Assembly: GCF_014196915.1 (NCBI RefSeq)
Contig: NZ_JACIEP010000016.1
Coordinates: 23,970 to 87,969 of the forward strand
Origin: Dysgonomonas hofstadii
Lineage (GTDB): Bacteria; Bacteroidota; Bacteroidia; Bacteroidales; Dysgonomonadaceae
Direction of reading: 5' to 3'
Length of the DNA stretch: 64,000 bases
The notes beneath the pieces are model-generated. The model was not told the DNA's origin. It searched no databases and was given only the letters and a program-made list of their open reading frames with translations. A program made the position numbers and the translations under genes. Shown piece after piece: positions 54,965-63,806 of the stretch (the stretch's first letter is position 1; each line of letters opens with the position of its first letter).

Positions 54965-55501
54965 CTCAATTCTCTCCCTCTCCTCTTCGGTCGCCATCCT
55001 GATGACCTGGCTATCCTCCCCGTTCAGGTGCTTATCCAGTTTAATAAACAAGTCGGCCTCATGCTGGTTATTTACATAAATAATTTGCTGCCGTAGTTTC
55101 GGCTTTTCTGCCGCTTCTTTCTCCTTGCGTTTTTCTTCCTGTTCCAACACATACTTGATTGCCGCTAAGTTCGGCGGATATTGTTTCTTCTTTACTACCC
55201 GTGATTTTTCTATCTGCACATGCGGATTGCTTTTGGCGGGTTCATACACCACTTTCTCTTCTTCGAGTGTATAACCTTCCAGTTTCTTGCGAAGCGAAGC
55301 ACGGGCGATGGACACCAGCATCTCGTCCCGCTGGCGCATGGCTTCATCCACCGCTTTCTTAAACTCGGGTTTGGTGTCGAGCCACTGGTAGTAAGTTTCA
55401 CGGGAGATACGTGCCACCATGCATAGTTCTTTTACTGTGTAAATGTCGGATTCGATCAATGATAGGATTTCCGATACTAGTTCTTCTGTGTACTTAGCCA
55501 T
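54947..55501 (-). CDS. HTH protein resembling phage terminase small subunit
   Basis: A 184-residue DNA-binding-type protein. The N-terminal helix-turn-helix is at about 5-45 (ELVSEILSLIESDIYTVKELCMVARISRETYYQWLDTKPEFKKAVDEA), a pattern shared with small terminase subunits and some transposase HTH proteins. A charged, coiled C-terminal region follows (about 110-184, LEQEEKRKEKEAAEKPK). No terminase large subunit or other phage gene is near. I chose ATG 55501 (MAKYTEEL); a longer frame to 55594 only translates the GC-rich hairpin repeat. The last codons lie in the opposite repeat copy, so gene and repeats may have moved together. Confidence 0.7.
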   Translation of the reverse strand: MAKYTEELVSEILSLIESDIYTVKELCMVARISRETYYQWLDTKPEFKKAVDEAMRQRDEMLVSIARASLRKKLEGYTLEEEKVVYEPAKSNPHVQIEKSRVVKKKQYPPNLAAIKYVLEQEEKRKEKEAAEKPKLRQQIIYVNNQHEADLFIKLDKHLNGEDSQVIRMATEEERERIENQSPL

Positions 55502-55514
55502 AGTTTTTGTTTTT

Positions 55515-55572
55515 AGGGGCCCCTCCAACCTCCCCACAGGGGAGGCTATTCCCCCTACGGGGGTTAGGGGCC
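55515..55572. repeat. GC-rich double hairpin, right copy
   Basis: Hairpins CCTCCCCACAGGGGAGG and CCCCCTACGGGGG within a block that opens AGGGGCCCCTCC and ends GGTTAGGGGCC. It is a direct copy of the arrangement at 54901-54964 and lies 13 bases upstream of the HTH gene. Confidence 0.8.
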
Positions 55573-56580
55573 GTTTTTCAGTATAGATAAACATCTTTGT
55601 TTTTGATGAAAGGATATTAGTTATGCCAATCAGTAGTTGAAATTATTATGATTAGAGTTTATATTCAATAAGGTTATATATGGTTTATTCCCTATGATTT
55701 AATAGCCTCCTGCTTTAGCTGGAGGATAATGGTCTAATCGGATAAAGGCTTTAGCCAAAATGTTTTGACTAAAGTCGTTTTCTATCTGTATCATTATGAG
55801 GGTGTGTCAAAAGTAATTTCTACGATCTCTTTGTCATCCTGACCGCAGGGAAGAATCTCTTTTGATAGAAGAGATGTTTCACTATCGTTCAACATGACAA
55901 TATAGAATATCAATTTGATACTATCAATCAGCCTTTGACACACCCTCCAACTAAAACGCCTAAAAACATGCATCTTACTCTTTTATTAAATATAAACTTT
56001 ATTGTAAAAAATAATTGTTCAATTTTCTACTGCGCGTAATCGAAGATTACTTGCCATCCTTTTTTCCTAAGCAAAAAAAGGATGCAAAAATGCTTTGGTG
56101 GCTCATCCTTGCTCGCGCAGACTTCCAGTTTGTGTGTTGCGAAGCAAAAAGATCGCTCGGGGAGGCACGGACAAGATGTCCGCGCCAACGGGGGCATCCG
56201 TTCTCTAGGCGGGGCACCCAATCCGGCAGTGGAGGCGTAGAACAAAAAGCTGTCCGAGCTTAGACATAAGATTCGTATTTAGCTTTGCTGATGAGCGAGT
56301 TCTTTTTGTTCAGCCGCAACGCCGGTTTTGGGTCGCTGGGGAATGCAGCCTTGAAATACACGTTTAAGTGAGAGTAAAGTCAAGCTTGCTTGAAATTTAC
56401 CGAACGTAGTGTATTCAATCTTAATTAGTTTTTGTAACTTTTTTATCAAGAAAAAAGTTGAGAAAACAAGCCGGAAGGCGCGTTAGCAAAATAGAACGAT
56501 TAAATCTAACTGCTGATTCGCATCATTAACTAAATCATAGATAAACTATTTCATTATTCATTACATTAAACTATTTTTCA
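55573..56580. repeat. right part of the repeat island, no gene
   Basis: About 1 kb without a believable gene. It contains the second nested palindrome (55798-55947), the hairpin CATCCTTTTTT/AAAAAAGGATG (56055-56083), a GC-richer stretch with GGCACGGACA/TGTCCGCGCC (56164-56187), and the hairpin AACTTTTTT/AAAAAAGTT (56436-56459). A frame of 82 codons at 56015-56263 crosses these hairpins and is not a convincing protein. Confidence 0.65.
55798..55947. repeat. nested palindrome, right copy
   Basis: The outer arms GAGGGTGTGTCAAA (55798-55811) and TTTGACACACCCTC (55934-55947) are perfect 14-mers. Inside, 55833-55898 runs from GTCATCCTGA to TTCAACATGAC with the inner stem ATCTCTT/AAGAGAT. The inner unit matches the left copy; the outer arms do not. 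Confidence 0.85.
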
Positions 56581-56588
56581 TACCTTTG
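56581..56588 (+). promoter_or_regulatory. -7 box TACCTTTG of the DUF1599-tpiA-folE unit
   Basis: A TAnnTTTG match 25 bases before the DUF1599 start. The region 19 bases upstream has no good TTTG. Confidence 0.5.
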
Positions 56589-56612
56589 TAGCCTGAAAAC
56601 AGAGATATTAAC

Positions 56613-57167
56613 ATGGCAGATACCAAACAGCAATTCGAACATGTAATAGCAATATGCCGTACTCTTTTTGCCAAGAAACTGAAGGATTACGGGGCATCAT
56701 GGCGTATACTTCGCCCACAGTCGGTGACAGACCAGATTCTGATAAAAGCGAAGCGGATAAGGAGTATCGAAGAAAAGGGTGTCAGTATGATAAATGAAGG
56801 GATCATTCCCGAATTTATAGGTATTGTTAACTATGGCATTATCGGGCTTATACAACTCGAATTGGGATATTCTGACAGTGTAGACCTGGATGAAGATCAG
56901 GTACTGGCATTATATGACAAGCATATGACAGAAACCAAAGAACTGATGTATGCGAAAAACCACGATTATGATGAGGCCTGGCGTGCCATGCGTATAAGTT
57001 CCTATACCGATCTTATACTGACAAAGATTTACCGCACAAAACAAATAGAAGAAAATAAAGGAGAAACGCTCGTCTCGGAAGGTGTTGATGCCAATTATAT
57101 GGATATGGTTAATTATTCACTGTTCGGACTCATAAAACTGGAATTTCCTGAAGACGGCGAAAATTAA
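56613..57167 (+). CDS. DUF1599 protein, internally duplicated
   Basis: A 184-residue cytoplasmic protein made of two similar halves. Half one has KKLKDYGASWRILRPQSVTDQILIKAKRIRSIEEKG, and half two has KNHDYDEAWRAMRISSYTDLILTKIYRTKQIEENKG, each ending in a VNYxxxGLIxLE motif. This is the DUF1599 pattern, related to nucleotide-modification-associated domains; the function is not established. It starts the conserved run with the BT_3928-type gene, tpiA, SPOR and folE. Confidence 0.88.
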   Translation: MADTKQQFEHVIAICRTLFAKKLKDYGASWRILRPQSVTDQILIKAKRIRSIEEKGVSMINEGIIPEFIGIVNYGIIGLIQLELGYSDSVDLDEDQVLALYDKHMTETKELMYAKNHDYDEAWRAMRISSYTDLILTKIYRTKQIEENKGETLVSEGVDANYMDMVNYSLFGLIKLEFPEDGEN

Positions 57168-57170
57168 TAG

Positions 57171-58502
57171 ATGATCAAGAAAAATTTCATAATAAAAGTA
57201 CTGGTTGAGATTTCCCGTATCATACTGGGAGTTACTTTTATTTTTTCGGGTTTTGTAAAAGCTGTCGATCCGTTTGGTACAGCTTACAAGATCGAAGACT
57301 ATCTTGCCGCGTTCGATTTCTCATCACTGTCTTTTCTTGCTCTACCTGCTTCCGCTTTGCTGTGTATAGTTGAATTTGCAATGGGGGCATGTATGCTTTT
57401 CGGGCTTTATCGCAAATGGAACTCGCGATTGATGCTATTAGTGATGGGTTTTATGACTCTTCTCACATTGTACCTTGCGATAGCCGATCCGGTAGATGAT
57501 TGTGGCTGTTTTGGCGATGCTTTGGTGATTACTAACTGGCAGACTTTCTATAAAAATATTGTATTGCTGATATGTTCGGTAATTACTTTTATATATCACG
57601 AGCGCATCAGCAATCTCTTTAGCGGTAAGACCTATTGGCTGGCATTCCTGTATATATTTATTTTTATCGGATTGTTTACATTTCGCAATTATCTTTTAGA
57701 TCCCCTGTTCGATTTCCGCCCGTATAAAGTTGGAGCCAATCTACCTGAACTGATGGATGTAGATGAAGGTAAAGGCAGGCTCGAAGAATCCTTTTTAGTA
57801 TATACTAAAGATGGGGTGGAAAAAGAATTTACGGAAGAAAATTATCCATGGGAAGATTCCACATGGGTGTTTGTCCGCATGGAGACCAAAGTGATAGACG
57901 AAGGAGAATCCTCTCCTATCAAAGATTTTGTTATAAACAAGCTGGATTTTAACCCGCAGAAAACGGAATTACTCGATCAATACGATATAACCCGGGAGGT
58001 ATTATCGGATAGTAATTATGTCTTTTTGATGATAAGTCCGTTGCTATCAGAAATGAGTGTCTCATATCTTAGTAGTTTCGAGGATATAGAGAATTATGCG
58101 ACCGATAACGGTTATAAATTTTATTGCCTGACAGCCTCGCCTACCGGTGAGATCATGAGTTGGGCAAACGAGAATGTCATCAATTTCGATTTTTGCACAA
58201 TGGATGAACGTACATTGAAAACCATAATACGTTCCAACCCGGGATTACTGTTGTTAAAAAACGGTATAGTGATCAACAAATGGGCAGATATAGCTGTTCC
58301 TTCGGAAAGTGACCTCGTGAAACCACTCAACGATTTACCTGAATATACAAGTATTGATGCTGAATACGAGAATAAGAAAAATATGTTCATGGTGTGTACG
58401 TTCTTTCTGATTCCGTTGTTGGCATTGAAAGGTTTCGATTTCCTTGTCTATCGCAGACGAAGGGTAGAAGAAGCAAAATCTGTTGAAAAAGAAGAGCCCT
58501 GA
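57171..58502 (+). CDS. BT_3928-family DoxX-like membrane protein
   Basis: A 443-residue protein with an N-terminal four-helix DoxX/MauE-like domain (about 8-135: ISRIILGVTFIFSGFVKAVDPFGTAYKIEDYL, then CGCFGDAL), another helix (about 158-175), a soluble thioredoxin-like region (about 190-395) and a C-terminal helix (about 405-425). MauE-like proteins help reduce or carry disulfides, and the CGCFGD motif supports a redox role (inference). It begins 3 bases after DUF1599, so the two are coupled. Confidence 0.82.
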   Translation: MIKKNFIIKVLVEISRIILGVTFIFSGFVKAVDPFGTAYKIEDYLAAFDFSSLSFLALPASALLCIVEFAMGACMLFGLYRKWNSRLMLLVMGFMTLLTLYLAIADPVDDCGCFGDALVITNWQTFYKNIVLLICSVITFIYHERISNLFSGKTYWLAFLYIFIFIGLFTFRNYLLDPLFDFRPYKVGANLPELMDVDEGKGRLEESFLVYTKDGVEKEFTEENYPWEDSTWVFVRMETKVIDEGESSPIKDFVINKLDFNPQKTELLDQYDITREVLSDSNYVFLMISPLLSEMSVSYLSSFEDIENYATDNGYKFYCLTASPTGEIMSWANENVINFDFCTMDERTLKTIIRSNPGLLLLKNGIVINKWADIAVPSESDLVKPLNDLPEYTSIDAEYENKKNMFMVCTFFLIPLLALKGFDFLVYRRRRVEEAKSVEKEEP

Positions 58503-58549
58503 ATAAGAGAAAGTGTTTAATGAAAATTTTGATTCAGAAATAGTCTGGC

Positions 58550-58605
58550 TGTTATACATAGGAAACTAAATAAAAAGGTCTGCGACCTAATAATAAATTA
58601 TAAAC
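58550..58605 (+). promoter_or_regulatory. leader element upstream of tpiA, shared with nuoI
   Basis: GCTGTTATAC, then AAATAAAAAGGTCTGCGACC and AAATTATA, match 40579-40630 before nuoI over about 50 bases with small gaps. The AGGTCTGCGACCT hairpin lies 25-40 bases before the tpiA start. Confidence 0.7.
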
Positions 58606-58614
58606 ATTCAAGTC

Positions 58615-59373
58615 ATGAGAAAAAACATTGTTGCAGGAAACTGGAAGATGAACAAAAATCTTCAGGAAGGTATCGAATTTGTAAAAGCTCTGGAAGTCGC
58701 TTTGGCTGACAAAGATAAAATCAATTGCGAAGTAGTTCTTGGCACTCCGTTCATCCATTTGGCACAGGTTTCGGCTGCTATCAACGATAAAAGAATAAAT
58801 GTTGCTGCTCAAAACTGTGCGGATAAAGCTTCCGGTGCATATACAGGTGAGGTTTCGGCTGCAATGGTCGCTTCTACCGGAGCCAAATATGTAATACTTG
58901 GCCACTCTGAGCGTCGTACTTATTATGGCGAGACAGATGCTATCCTTAAAGAAAAAGTTCTTTTAGCTTTGGCTAACGGTCTTAAACCAATCTTCTGTAT
59001 CGGTGAAACTAAAGATGAAAGAGAAAAAAATATACATTTCGATGTTGTAAAAAAACAAACAGTAGATGCGTTGTTTAACCTTTCTGCCGAAGACTTCTCT
59101 AAAATCGTAATAGCTTACGAGCCGGTTTGGGCTATTGGTACAGGCCTTACCGCTACATCAGCGCAGGCGCAGGAAATGCATGCGTATATCCGCAAAACTA
59201 TTGCAGAGAAATATGGAGAAGAAGTAGCAGATAACACTTCTATTCTTTATGGAGGTAGTGCAAATGGTGGAAATGCAAAGGAACTGTTCTCTTGCCCTGA
59301 TATAGACGGAGGTCTGATCGGAGGCGCTTCTCTCGATGTTGAGAAATTTATGCCTGTAATAGAAGGTTTTTAA
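58615..59373 (+). CDS. tpiA: triosephosphate isomerase
   Basis: Interconverts dihydroxyacetone phosphate and glyceraldehyde 3-phosphate in glycolysis. The 252-residue barrel has Asn9 and Lys11 (GNWKMN), catalytic His96 in GHSERR and Glu168 in [11 protein letters not shown], plus the phosphate-binding YGGSANGGN near the end. It sits between the BT_3928-type and SPOR genes. It has its own upstream element and a strong hairpin downstream, so it may be expressed at a different level from its neighbours. Confidence 0.96.
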   Translation: MRKNIVAGNWKMNKNLQEGIEFVKALEVALADKDKINCEVVLGTPFIHLAQVSAAINDKRINVAAQNCADKASGAYTGEVSAAMVASTGAKYVILGHSERRTYYGETDAILKEKVLLALANGLKPIFCIGETKDEREKNIHFDVVKKQTVDALFNLSAEDFSKIVIAYEPVWAIGTGLTATSAQAQEMHAYIRKTIAEKYGEEVADNTSILYGGSANGGNAKELFSCPDIDGGLIGGASLDVEKFMPVIEGF

Positions 59374-59386
59374 AATAAGAATATGT

Positions 59387-59425
59387 AATATTGCGGAAGC
59401 TTATGTAAATGGCTTCCGCTATATT
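59387..59425 (+). terminator. hairpin after tpiA
   Basis: GCGGAAGC (59393-59400) pairs with GCTTCCGC (59412-59419), extended outward by a 5-bp AT stem after one mismatch, and followed by CTTTT. It is a terminator or attenuator before the SPOR gene. Confidence 0.85.
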
Positions 59426-59443
59426 CTTTTAATTAGTACAATT

Positions 59444-59941
59444 ATGACAAAGAGTCTTTCCTTTTTTCTTGCATTTTTTTTATGCTCTGTCTATTCTTTT
59501 TCCCAGAGCGGGGAGAAGACAATAATAGAAGAATTGAACTCGTCCAAATCGGGACAGGGCAGGGTGATTGTCATGCAGGATGAAGTAGTGGACGGATTAC
59601 TTGCCATTCGCCAACAAACTGACACTACACAAAAACCAGGCGTTATTGATTCTAACGCAGAATTCACTAAAGTAAAAGGATTTAAAATACAGGTTTACTC
59701 CGGTAATAACCAACAACGCTCTAAAAGGGAGGCCGAATCGAAGCAGGCACAAGTGAGGGAGGCTTTTCCGGAACTGGAGTCTGTGGTTAGTTTTCATTCT
59801 CCGTTCTGGCGTTTACGCGTGGGTAATTTCCTGAGTAAGGAAGATGCCGAATCTGTCTTGAGAGAGATGAAGAAAAGTTTTCCAACCATGGGGCGGGAAA
59901 TGTATGTGGTTTCGGACGTAGTGAAAAAACCTGTAAATTAA
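59444..59941 (+). CDS. exported SPOR-domain protein
   Basis: A 165-residue exported protein with a signal peptide of about 21 residues (ending YSFSQ). Residues about 80-158 are a SPOR domain (GFKIQVYSGNNQQRSKREAESKQAQVREAFP, WRLRVGNFLSKEDAESVLREM). SPOR domains bind denuded peptidoglycan at division sites. It begins 70 bases after tpiA and is followed 23 bases later by folE. Confidence 0.9.
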   Translation: MTKSLSFFLAFFLCSVYSFSQSGEKTIIEELNSSKSGQGRVIVMQDEVVDGLLAIRQQTDTTQKPGVIDSNAEFTKVKGFKIQVYSGNNQQRSKREAESKQAQVREAFPELESVVSFHSPFWRLRVGNFLSKEDAESVLREMKKSFPTMGREMYVVSDVVKKPVN

Positions 59942-59964
59942 TTATATAAAGGAGACTCACGGTA

Positions 59965-60528
59965 ATGCAAAAAGAACAGGAGATAGAGTTGCTATCCGGT
60001 CATTATAAGAATATTATATCCCTTTTGGGCGAAGATGCTTCCCGCGAGGGCTTGCTGAAAACTCCGGAGAGAGTAGCTAAAGCGATGCAATTCCTGACAA
60101 AAGGTTATAGCGAAGATCCTGCCGAAATACTGAATAAGGCGTTGTTTAAGGAGGATTACCGGCAAATGGTCATCGTTAAAGATATAGATTTCTATTCTCT
60201 GTGCGAGCACCATATGCTGCCGTTCTGGGGTAAAGCCCATGTGGCATATATCCCGAATGGTTATATCACAGGATTGAGTAAGATAGCACGTGTTGTGGAT
60301 GTTTTTGCACGTCGTTTGCAAGTGCAGGAACGGATGACTCTGCAAATAAAGGAGTGTATACAGAAAACGTTGAATCCACTGGGAGTAATGGTTGTTATAG
60401 AAGCCCAGCATATGTGCATGCAGATGCGTGGAGTAGAGAAACAAAACTCTACAACAACTACCTCCGATTTTACAGGAGTGTTCAACCAGATGAAAACCCG
60501 CGAAGAGTTTATAAGCCTTATCCGGTAA
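59965..60528 (+). CDS. folE: GTP cyclohydrolase I
   Basis: Converts GTP to 7,8-dihydroneopterin triphosphate, the entry step to folate and pterins. The 187-residue protein has the zinc ligands Cys80 and His83 in [11 protein letters not shown] and Cys151 in HMCMQMRG, plus the [23 protein letters not shown] core of the decamer-forming fold. It is the last gene of the unit and is followed by a terminator. Confidence 0.96.
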   Translation: MQKEQEIELLSGHYKNIISLLGEDASREGLLKTPERVAKAMQFLTKGYSEDPAEILNKALFKEDYRQMVIVKDIDFYSLCEHHMLPFWGKAHVAYIPNGYITGLSKIARVVDVFARRLQVQERMTLQIKECIQKTLNPLGVMVVIEAQHMCMQMRGVEKQNSTTTTSDFTGVFNQMKTREEFISLIR

Positions 60529-60555
60529 GGGAGAAGGTTTAACAAAATAAAGATC

Positions 60556-60590
60556 CGGGGTTTTTTCAGAAAGAAATAACCCCGTTTTGT
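60556..60590 (+). terminator. terminator of folE
   Basis: CGGGGTT (60556-60562) pairs with AACCCCG (60578-60584) across a 15-base loop, followed by TTTTGTTT. Confidence 0.8.
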
Positions 60591-60607
60591 TTATAGACAG
60601 GTTATCG

Positions 60608-61267
60608 ATGAATTTATATAATATCCATACTCACAAAATATCTGCTTCGGGCAATGATTATAATGAAATATGTGTTTTAAATACATATCCGGAGGATTTT
60701 TATGCAAAAAGAACGGATTCCCCGGATGTATGGTATTCTTGCGGTATTCATCCATGGTATATAAAAGAAATTGAATCTGATATGGATTTACTGGCAAAGA
60801 TTGTAAAAGATAACAGAGTAGTCGCTGTCGGGGAAGCCGGATTGGATAAGCTACAAGGCTCTGATCTTGATATTCAAACAGAGGTTTTTAGAAATCAGAT
60901 AGAATTGGCAGAAGAAAACAACAAACCCCTTATTATCCATTGTGTAAAAGCCTGGGAAGAACTGATCGCTTTATTTAAGGAATATAAAACGGATGTTCCG
61001 TGGGTTATTCACGGATATAGGGGAAATGCCGAACAAACGAAGCAGTTAAGTAAAATAGGCTTTAAGTTTTCAATAGGAGAACGGTTTAATGCGGAATCGT
61101 TGAAGTATATTCCTCTGGAATCTATATTTTGTGAAACCGATATGTCTGAATCTTCAATATGTCAGGTTTATAATTCTGTTTCTGAAGTTTTGGATATGGA
61201 TTTTTGTCAATTTGCTGAAATTATTGAGGAAAATATAGATGAAAACTTCAAAATACTGACAAAATAA
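60608..61267 (+). CDS. TatD-family metal-dependent hydrolase
   Basis: A 219-residue protein, shorter than the 260-residue TatD nucleases but with the main metal-site motifs: IHTH at the start, CGIHPWYIKE, GEAGLDKL, LIIHCVKAWEEL, WVIHGYRGN and FCETDMSES. The family cleaves DNA 3' to 5' or hydrolyses related esters; the exact reaction of this short form is unknown. I chose ATG 60608 because the TIM-barrel begins at once (MNLYNIHTH). It stands between two terminator-like points and precedes ansA. Confidence 0.85.
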   Translation: MNLYNIHTHKISASGNDYNEICVLNTYPEDFYAKRTDSPDVWYSCGIHPWYIKEIESDMDLLAKIVKDNRVVAVGEAGLDKLQGSDLDIQTEVFRNQIELAEENNKPLIIHCVKAWEELIALFKEYKTDVPWVIHGYRGNAEQTKQLSKIGFKFSIGERFNAESLKYIPLESIFCETDMSESSICQVYNSVSEVLDMDFCQFAEIIEENIDENFKILTK

Positions 61268-61320
61268 TATTGTAATTTATTATATTTCATTATTTTTACA
61301 GGTTCAAAGTGTTATTTTGT

Positions 61321-62385
61321 ATGATCGACATAAATGCACATATACTATTAATATATACAGGCGGTACGATAGGGATGGTAGAAAACCCTCAGACAGGTTC
61401 GCTCGAGCCTTTCGATTTTGCCCATCTGACAAATCATCTGCCCGAATTACAGCGGTTCCGTTTTCAGGTAGACCATATTGTTTTTAATCCTGCTATAGAT
61501 TCATCCGATATCACACCCGAGCATTGGAAAAAGATGGTTCATACCATTGAGACCAATTATGATAAATACGATGGATTTGTAATTTTGCATGGTACAGATA
61601 CAATGGCATATACCGCATCAGCCCTGAGCTTTATGATGGAAAATCTTCAGAAACCTGTTGTGCTGACCGGTTCACAATTACCAATAGGTAAACTGCGTAC
61701 CGATGCAAAAGAAAACCTTATTACTGCACTCGAAATAGCTGCCGATAAAGATTTGGTAGGTAACCCCATTGTTCCTGAAGTATGTATCTTTTTTCAAAAC
61801 GATTTAATAAGGGGAAACCGGGCGACCAAAGTAAATGCAGATAATTTCAATGCTTTCAAATCATACAATTACCCCAATCTCGCAAAATCCGGGATACAAA
61901 TAAGGTATGACCGCAAGCTTATACTTCAGCCCGATTACGATAAAAGGACTGTATTCCATTATCGGCTGGATAACCGTATCGCCTCATTAAAACTTTTTCC
62001 CGGTATAGACAGAAAAACAGTAGAAACTATTTTGGGGCTGAAAGACATAAAGGCAGTTATAATGGAGACCTATGGTTCGGGTAATGCGCCCTTGTCTCCC
62101 TGGTTTATCGAACTGGTTCGCGAAACCGTGAAGAGAGGAGTTGTCGTCGTAAATATTACCCAGTGCAATACAGGTATGGTAGATATGCAGCGTTACGAGA
62201 CAGGAAGAGAATTGCTCAAAGCCGGTGTGATTAGCGGATCGGATGCGACATTTGAAGCTGCTATCACAAAGCTTATGTTTCTAATCGGACATAAATACGA
62301 GAAAGAAGATATAAAAATCAGAATGAAAGTACCTTTAGTCGGTGAAACTACCCGCCCCGAAGATCGTATAAATGAAAGAATATAA
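61321..62385 (+). CDS. ansA: type I (cytoplasmic) L-asparaginase
   Basis: Hydrolyses asparagine to aspartate and ammonia. The 354-residue protein lacks a signal peptide and has the catalytic threonine motif TGGTIGM (13-19) and the second motif HGTDTMAY (90-97). VLTGSQLPIGKLRTDAKENL and YGSGNAP are further family marks. The ATG at 61321 is preferred over an upstream non-ATG start. It overlaps the next gene by 14 bases if that gene starts at 62372. Confidence 0.94.
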   Translation: MIDINAHILLIYTGGTIGMVENPQTGSLEPFDFAHLTNHLPELQRFRFQVDHIVFNPAIDSSDITPEHWKKMVHTIETNYDKYDGFVILHGTDTMAYTASALSFMMENLQKPVVLTGSQLPIGKLRTDAKENLITALEIAADKDLVGNPIVPEVCIFFQNDLIRGNRATKVNADNFNAFKSYNYPNLAKSGIQIRYDRKLILQPDYDKRTVFHYRLDNRIASLKLFPGIDRKTVETILGLKDIKAVIMETYGSGNAPLSPWFIELVRETVKRGVVVVNITQCNTGMVDMQRYETGRELLKAGVISGSDATFEAAITKLMFLIGHKYEKEDIKIRMKVPLVGETTRPEDRINERI

Positions 62386-62851
62386 GGACCTCAGGCTAAT
62401 GGCGGAAAAAACCAAACCGCTTTTCCTTCAATATTATAAGAAAAATAAGAAACGTTTAGCAAAAATGGATCTGGAAATACAGCAAATCCATGAAGATGTT
62501 TCGGCTTCTATTGATTGCCTTTCCTGTGCAAACTGTTGCCGTTCTTTGGGACCTGCAATTTCTGATAAAGATATTGATCGTATGGCCAAAGCATTGCGGA
62601 TGAAGCCGTCTGAGGTTGTTAATACCTATTTGAAAATTGATGAAGATGGGGATTATGTTTTCAAGTCGATACCCTGCCCTTTTCTTATGCCCGATAATTA
62701 TTGTTCTATTTACGAATATCGTCCTAAGGCATGCCGGGAGTATCCTCATACTGACCGTAAGAAGTTTGAACAAATATTCAAACTAACTGTTAAAAATACA
62801 GAAACTTGCCCGATAGCATATGAGGTGTTATCGAGATTAATGGAAAAGTAA
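62372..62851 (+). CDS. YkgJ-family cysteine-cluster protein
   Basis: A 159-residue protein with the zinc- or iron-binding cysteine pattern of the YkgJ/CxxCxxCC family: CLSCANCCRSLGP near residue 49, CPFLMPDNYCSIYEYRPKACREYP at about 109-131 and a last Cys in TETCPIAYE. The function is unknown; a metal-cluster or oxidoreductase role is often guessed. The start is uncertain: ATG 62372 overlaps ansA by 14 bases, while ATG 62399 would start 13 bases after the ansA stop. Coupling to ansA and pldA (13-base gap) suggests one transcript. Confidence 0.88.
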   Translation: MKEYKDLRLMAEKTKPLFLQYYKKNKKRLAKMDLEIQQIHEDVSASIDCLSCANCCRSLGPAISDKDIDRMAKALRMKPSEVVNTYLKIDEDGDYVFKSIPCPFLMPDNYCSIYEYRPKACREYPHTDRKKFEQIFKLTVKNTETCPIAYEVLSRLMEK

Positions 62852-62864
62852 TTTAGAGAAATTT

Positions 62865-63806
62865 ATGAGATTCTTTTATTTTTTTGTGTTATGCCTTTTA
62901 ACGCTGACTCCGGCTTTTGCCCAAAATGAAACTACACAAGATCCTGTTAATACTGAAAAACAAAACAAAGACACGACAGATGGCAAGATCAGAACTTTTA
63001 TAGACCATCAGGCCGATGCTATTGTTGGCTCCATGTTTGGGGCATCAAAGCAACTGAGTAATGCAGATAGTATAATAAACCGGTTCGATGCTTTACCGTC
63101 TTTTGGTATCTATAAAGATAATTATTTTATTGTAGGTACCGATTTGTTTCATAAGCCTAATGATTGGAACTCGGATGCAAAATTTCAGGTAAGCATTCGC
63201 CAGAGGTTGACAAATAGTACTTTACCTTTTAAAACCTATTTCTTTCTTACGTATACTCAAAAAGCATTTTGGAATGTTTTTCAGGATTCATTTCCATTCA
63301 GAGACCTGAATTTTAATCCTACTCTCGGGTTGGGGCGCGCTGTTGTGCGTCATAATCGTTTTCTTGGTACTGTCATGTTGCAGTTCGAGCACGAATCAAA
63401 TGGGAAAGATGGAGACGCTTCCCGCAGTTGGAATAAAATTTCTTTTGGTACCAACCTGATGTTCAACGATCGTTGGACTTTCCATGCCAAGGCATGGATT
63501 CCAATTGTGGATGGTACTAACAATAAAGATATTGTTCATTACTCGGGCTGGGGCTCGTTTGGAATGGAATATTCAAGTCCTAAAAGGAAATATAATGCCA
63601 GTCTTTTTATAAATAAGAGAGGAGGAGTAAATCTTAATGCAAATATAGTCGCAAATTTTTCAGTGCGGCTGTTTAGTGATGACAGCCAGTATTTATTCCT
63701 CGAATACTATAACGGATATGGCGAATCTATGCTAGATTATAAACAATATCGTCAACGATTAAGATTAGGAATCGTTATTAAACCAGATTTTTTAAGTATT
63801 TATTAA
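62865..63806 (+). CDS. pldA: outer-membrane phospholipase A1
   Basis: A 313-residue outer-membrane enzyme that hydrolyses acyl chains of phospholipids when the membrane is disturbed. A signal peptide (1-20, ending AFAQ) is followed by a Thr/Asp-rich stretch and a 12-strand-type barrel. The catalytic motif HESNGKDGDASRSWN holds His176, Ser178 and Asn190 in the spacing of OMPLA. FLTYTQKAFWNVF is the matching earlier strand. It follows the cysteine-cluster gene by 13 bases. Confidence 0.93.
   Translation: MRFFYFFVLCLLTLTPAFAQNETTQDPVNTEKQNKDTTDGKIRTFIDHQADAIVGSMFGASKQLSNADSIINRFDALPSFGIYKDNYFIVGTDLFHKPNDWNSDAKFQVSIRQRLTNSTLPFKTYFFLTYTQKAFWNVFQDSFPFRDLNFNPTLGLGRAVVRHNRFLGTVMLQFEHESNGKDGDASRSWNKISFGTNLMFNDRWTFHAKAWIPIVDGTNNKDIVHYSGWGSFGMEYSSPKRKYNASLFINKRGGVNLNANIVANFSVRLFSDDSQYLFLEYYNGYGESMLDYKQYRQRLRLGIVIKPDFLSIY

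Noticed and set aside
54947..55594. Prophage remnant because of the terminase-like gene
   Set aside because: No large terminase, portal, capsid, integrase or attachment-site repeat is nearby, and the setting is REP-type repeats.
56015..56263. 82-codon plus-strand frame in the repeat island
   Set aside because: It reads through two strong hairpins and has the composition of the repeats, and I recognise no domain.
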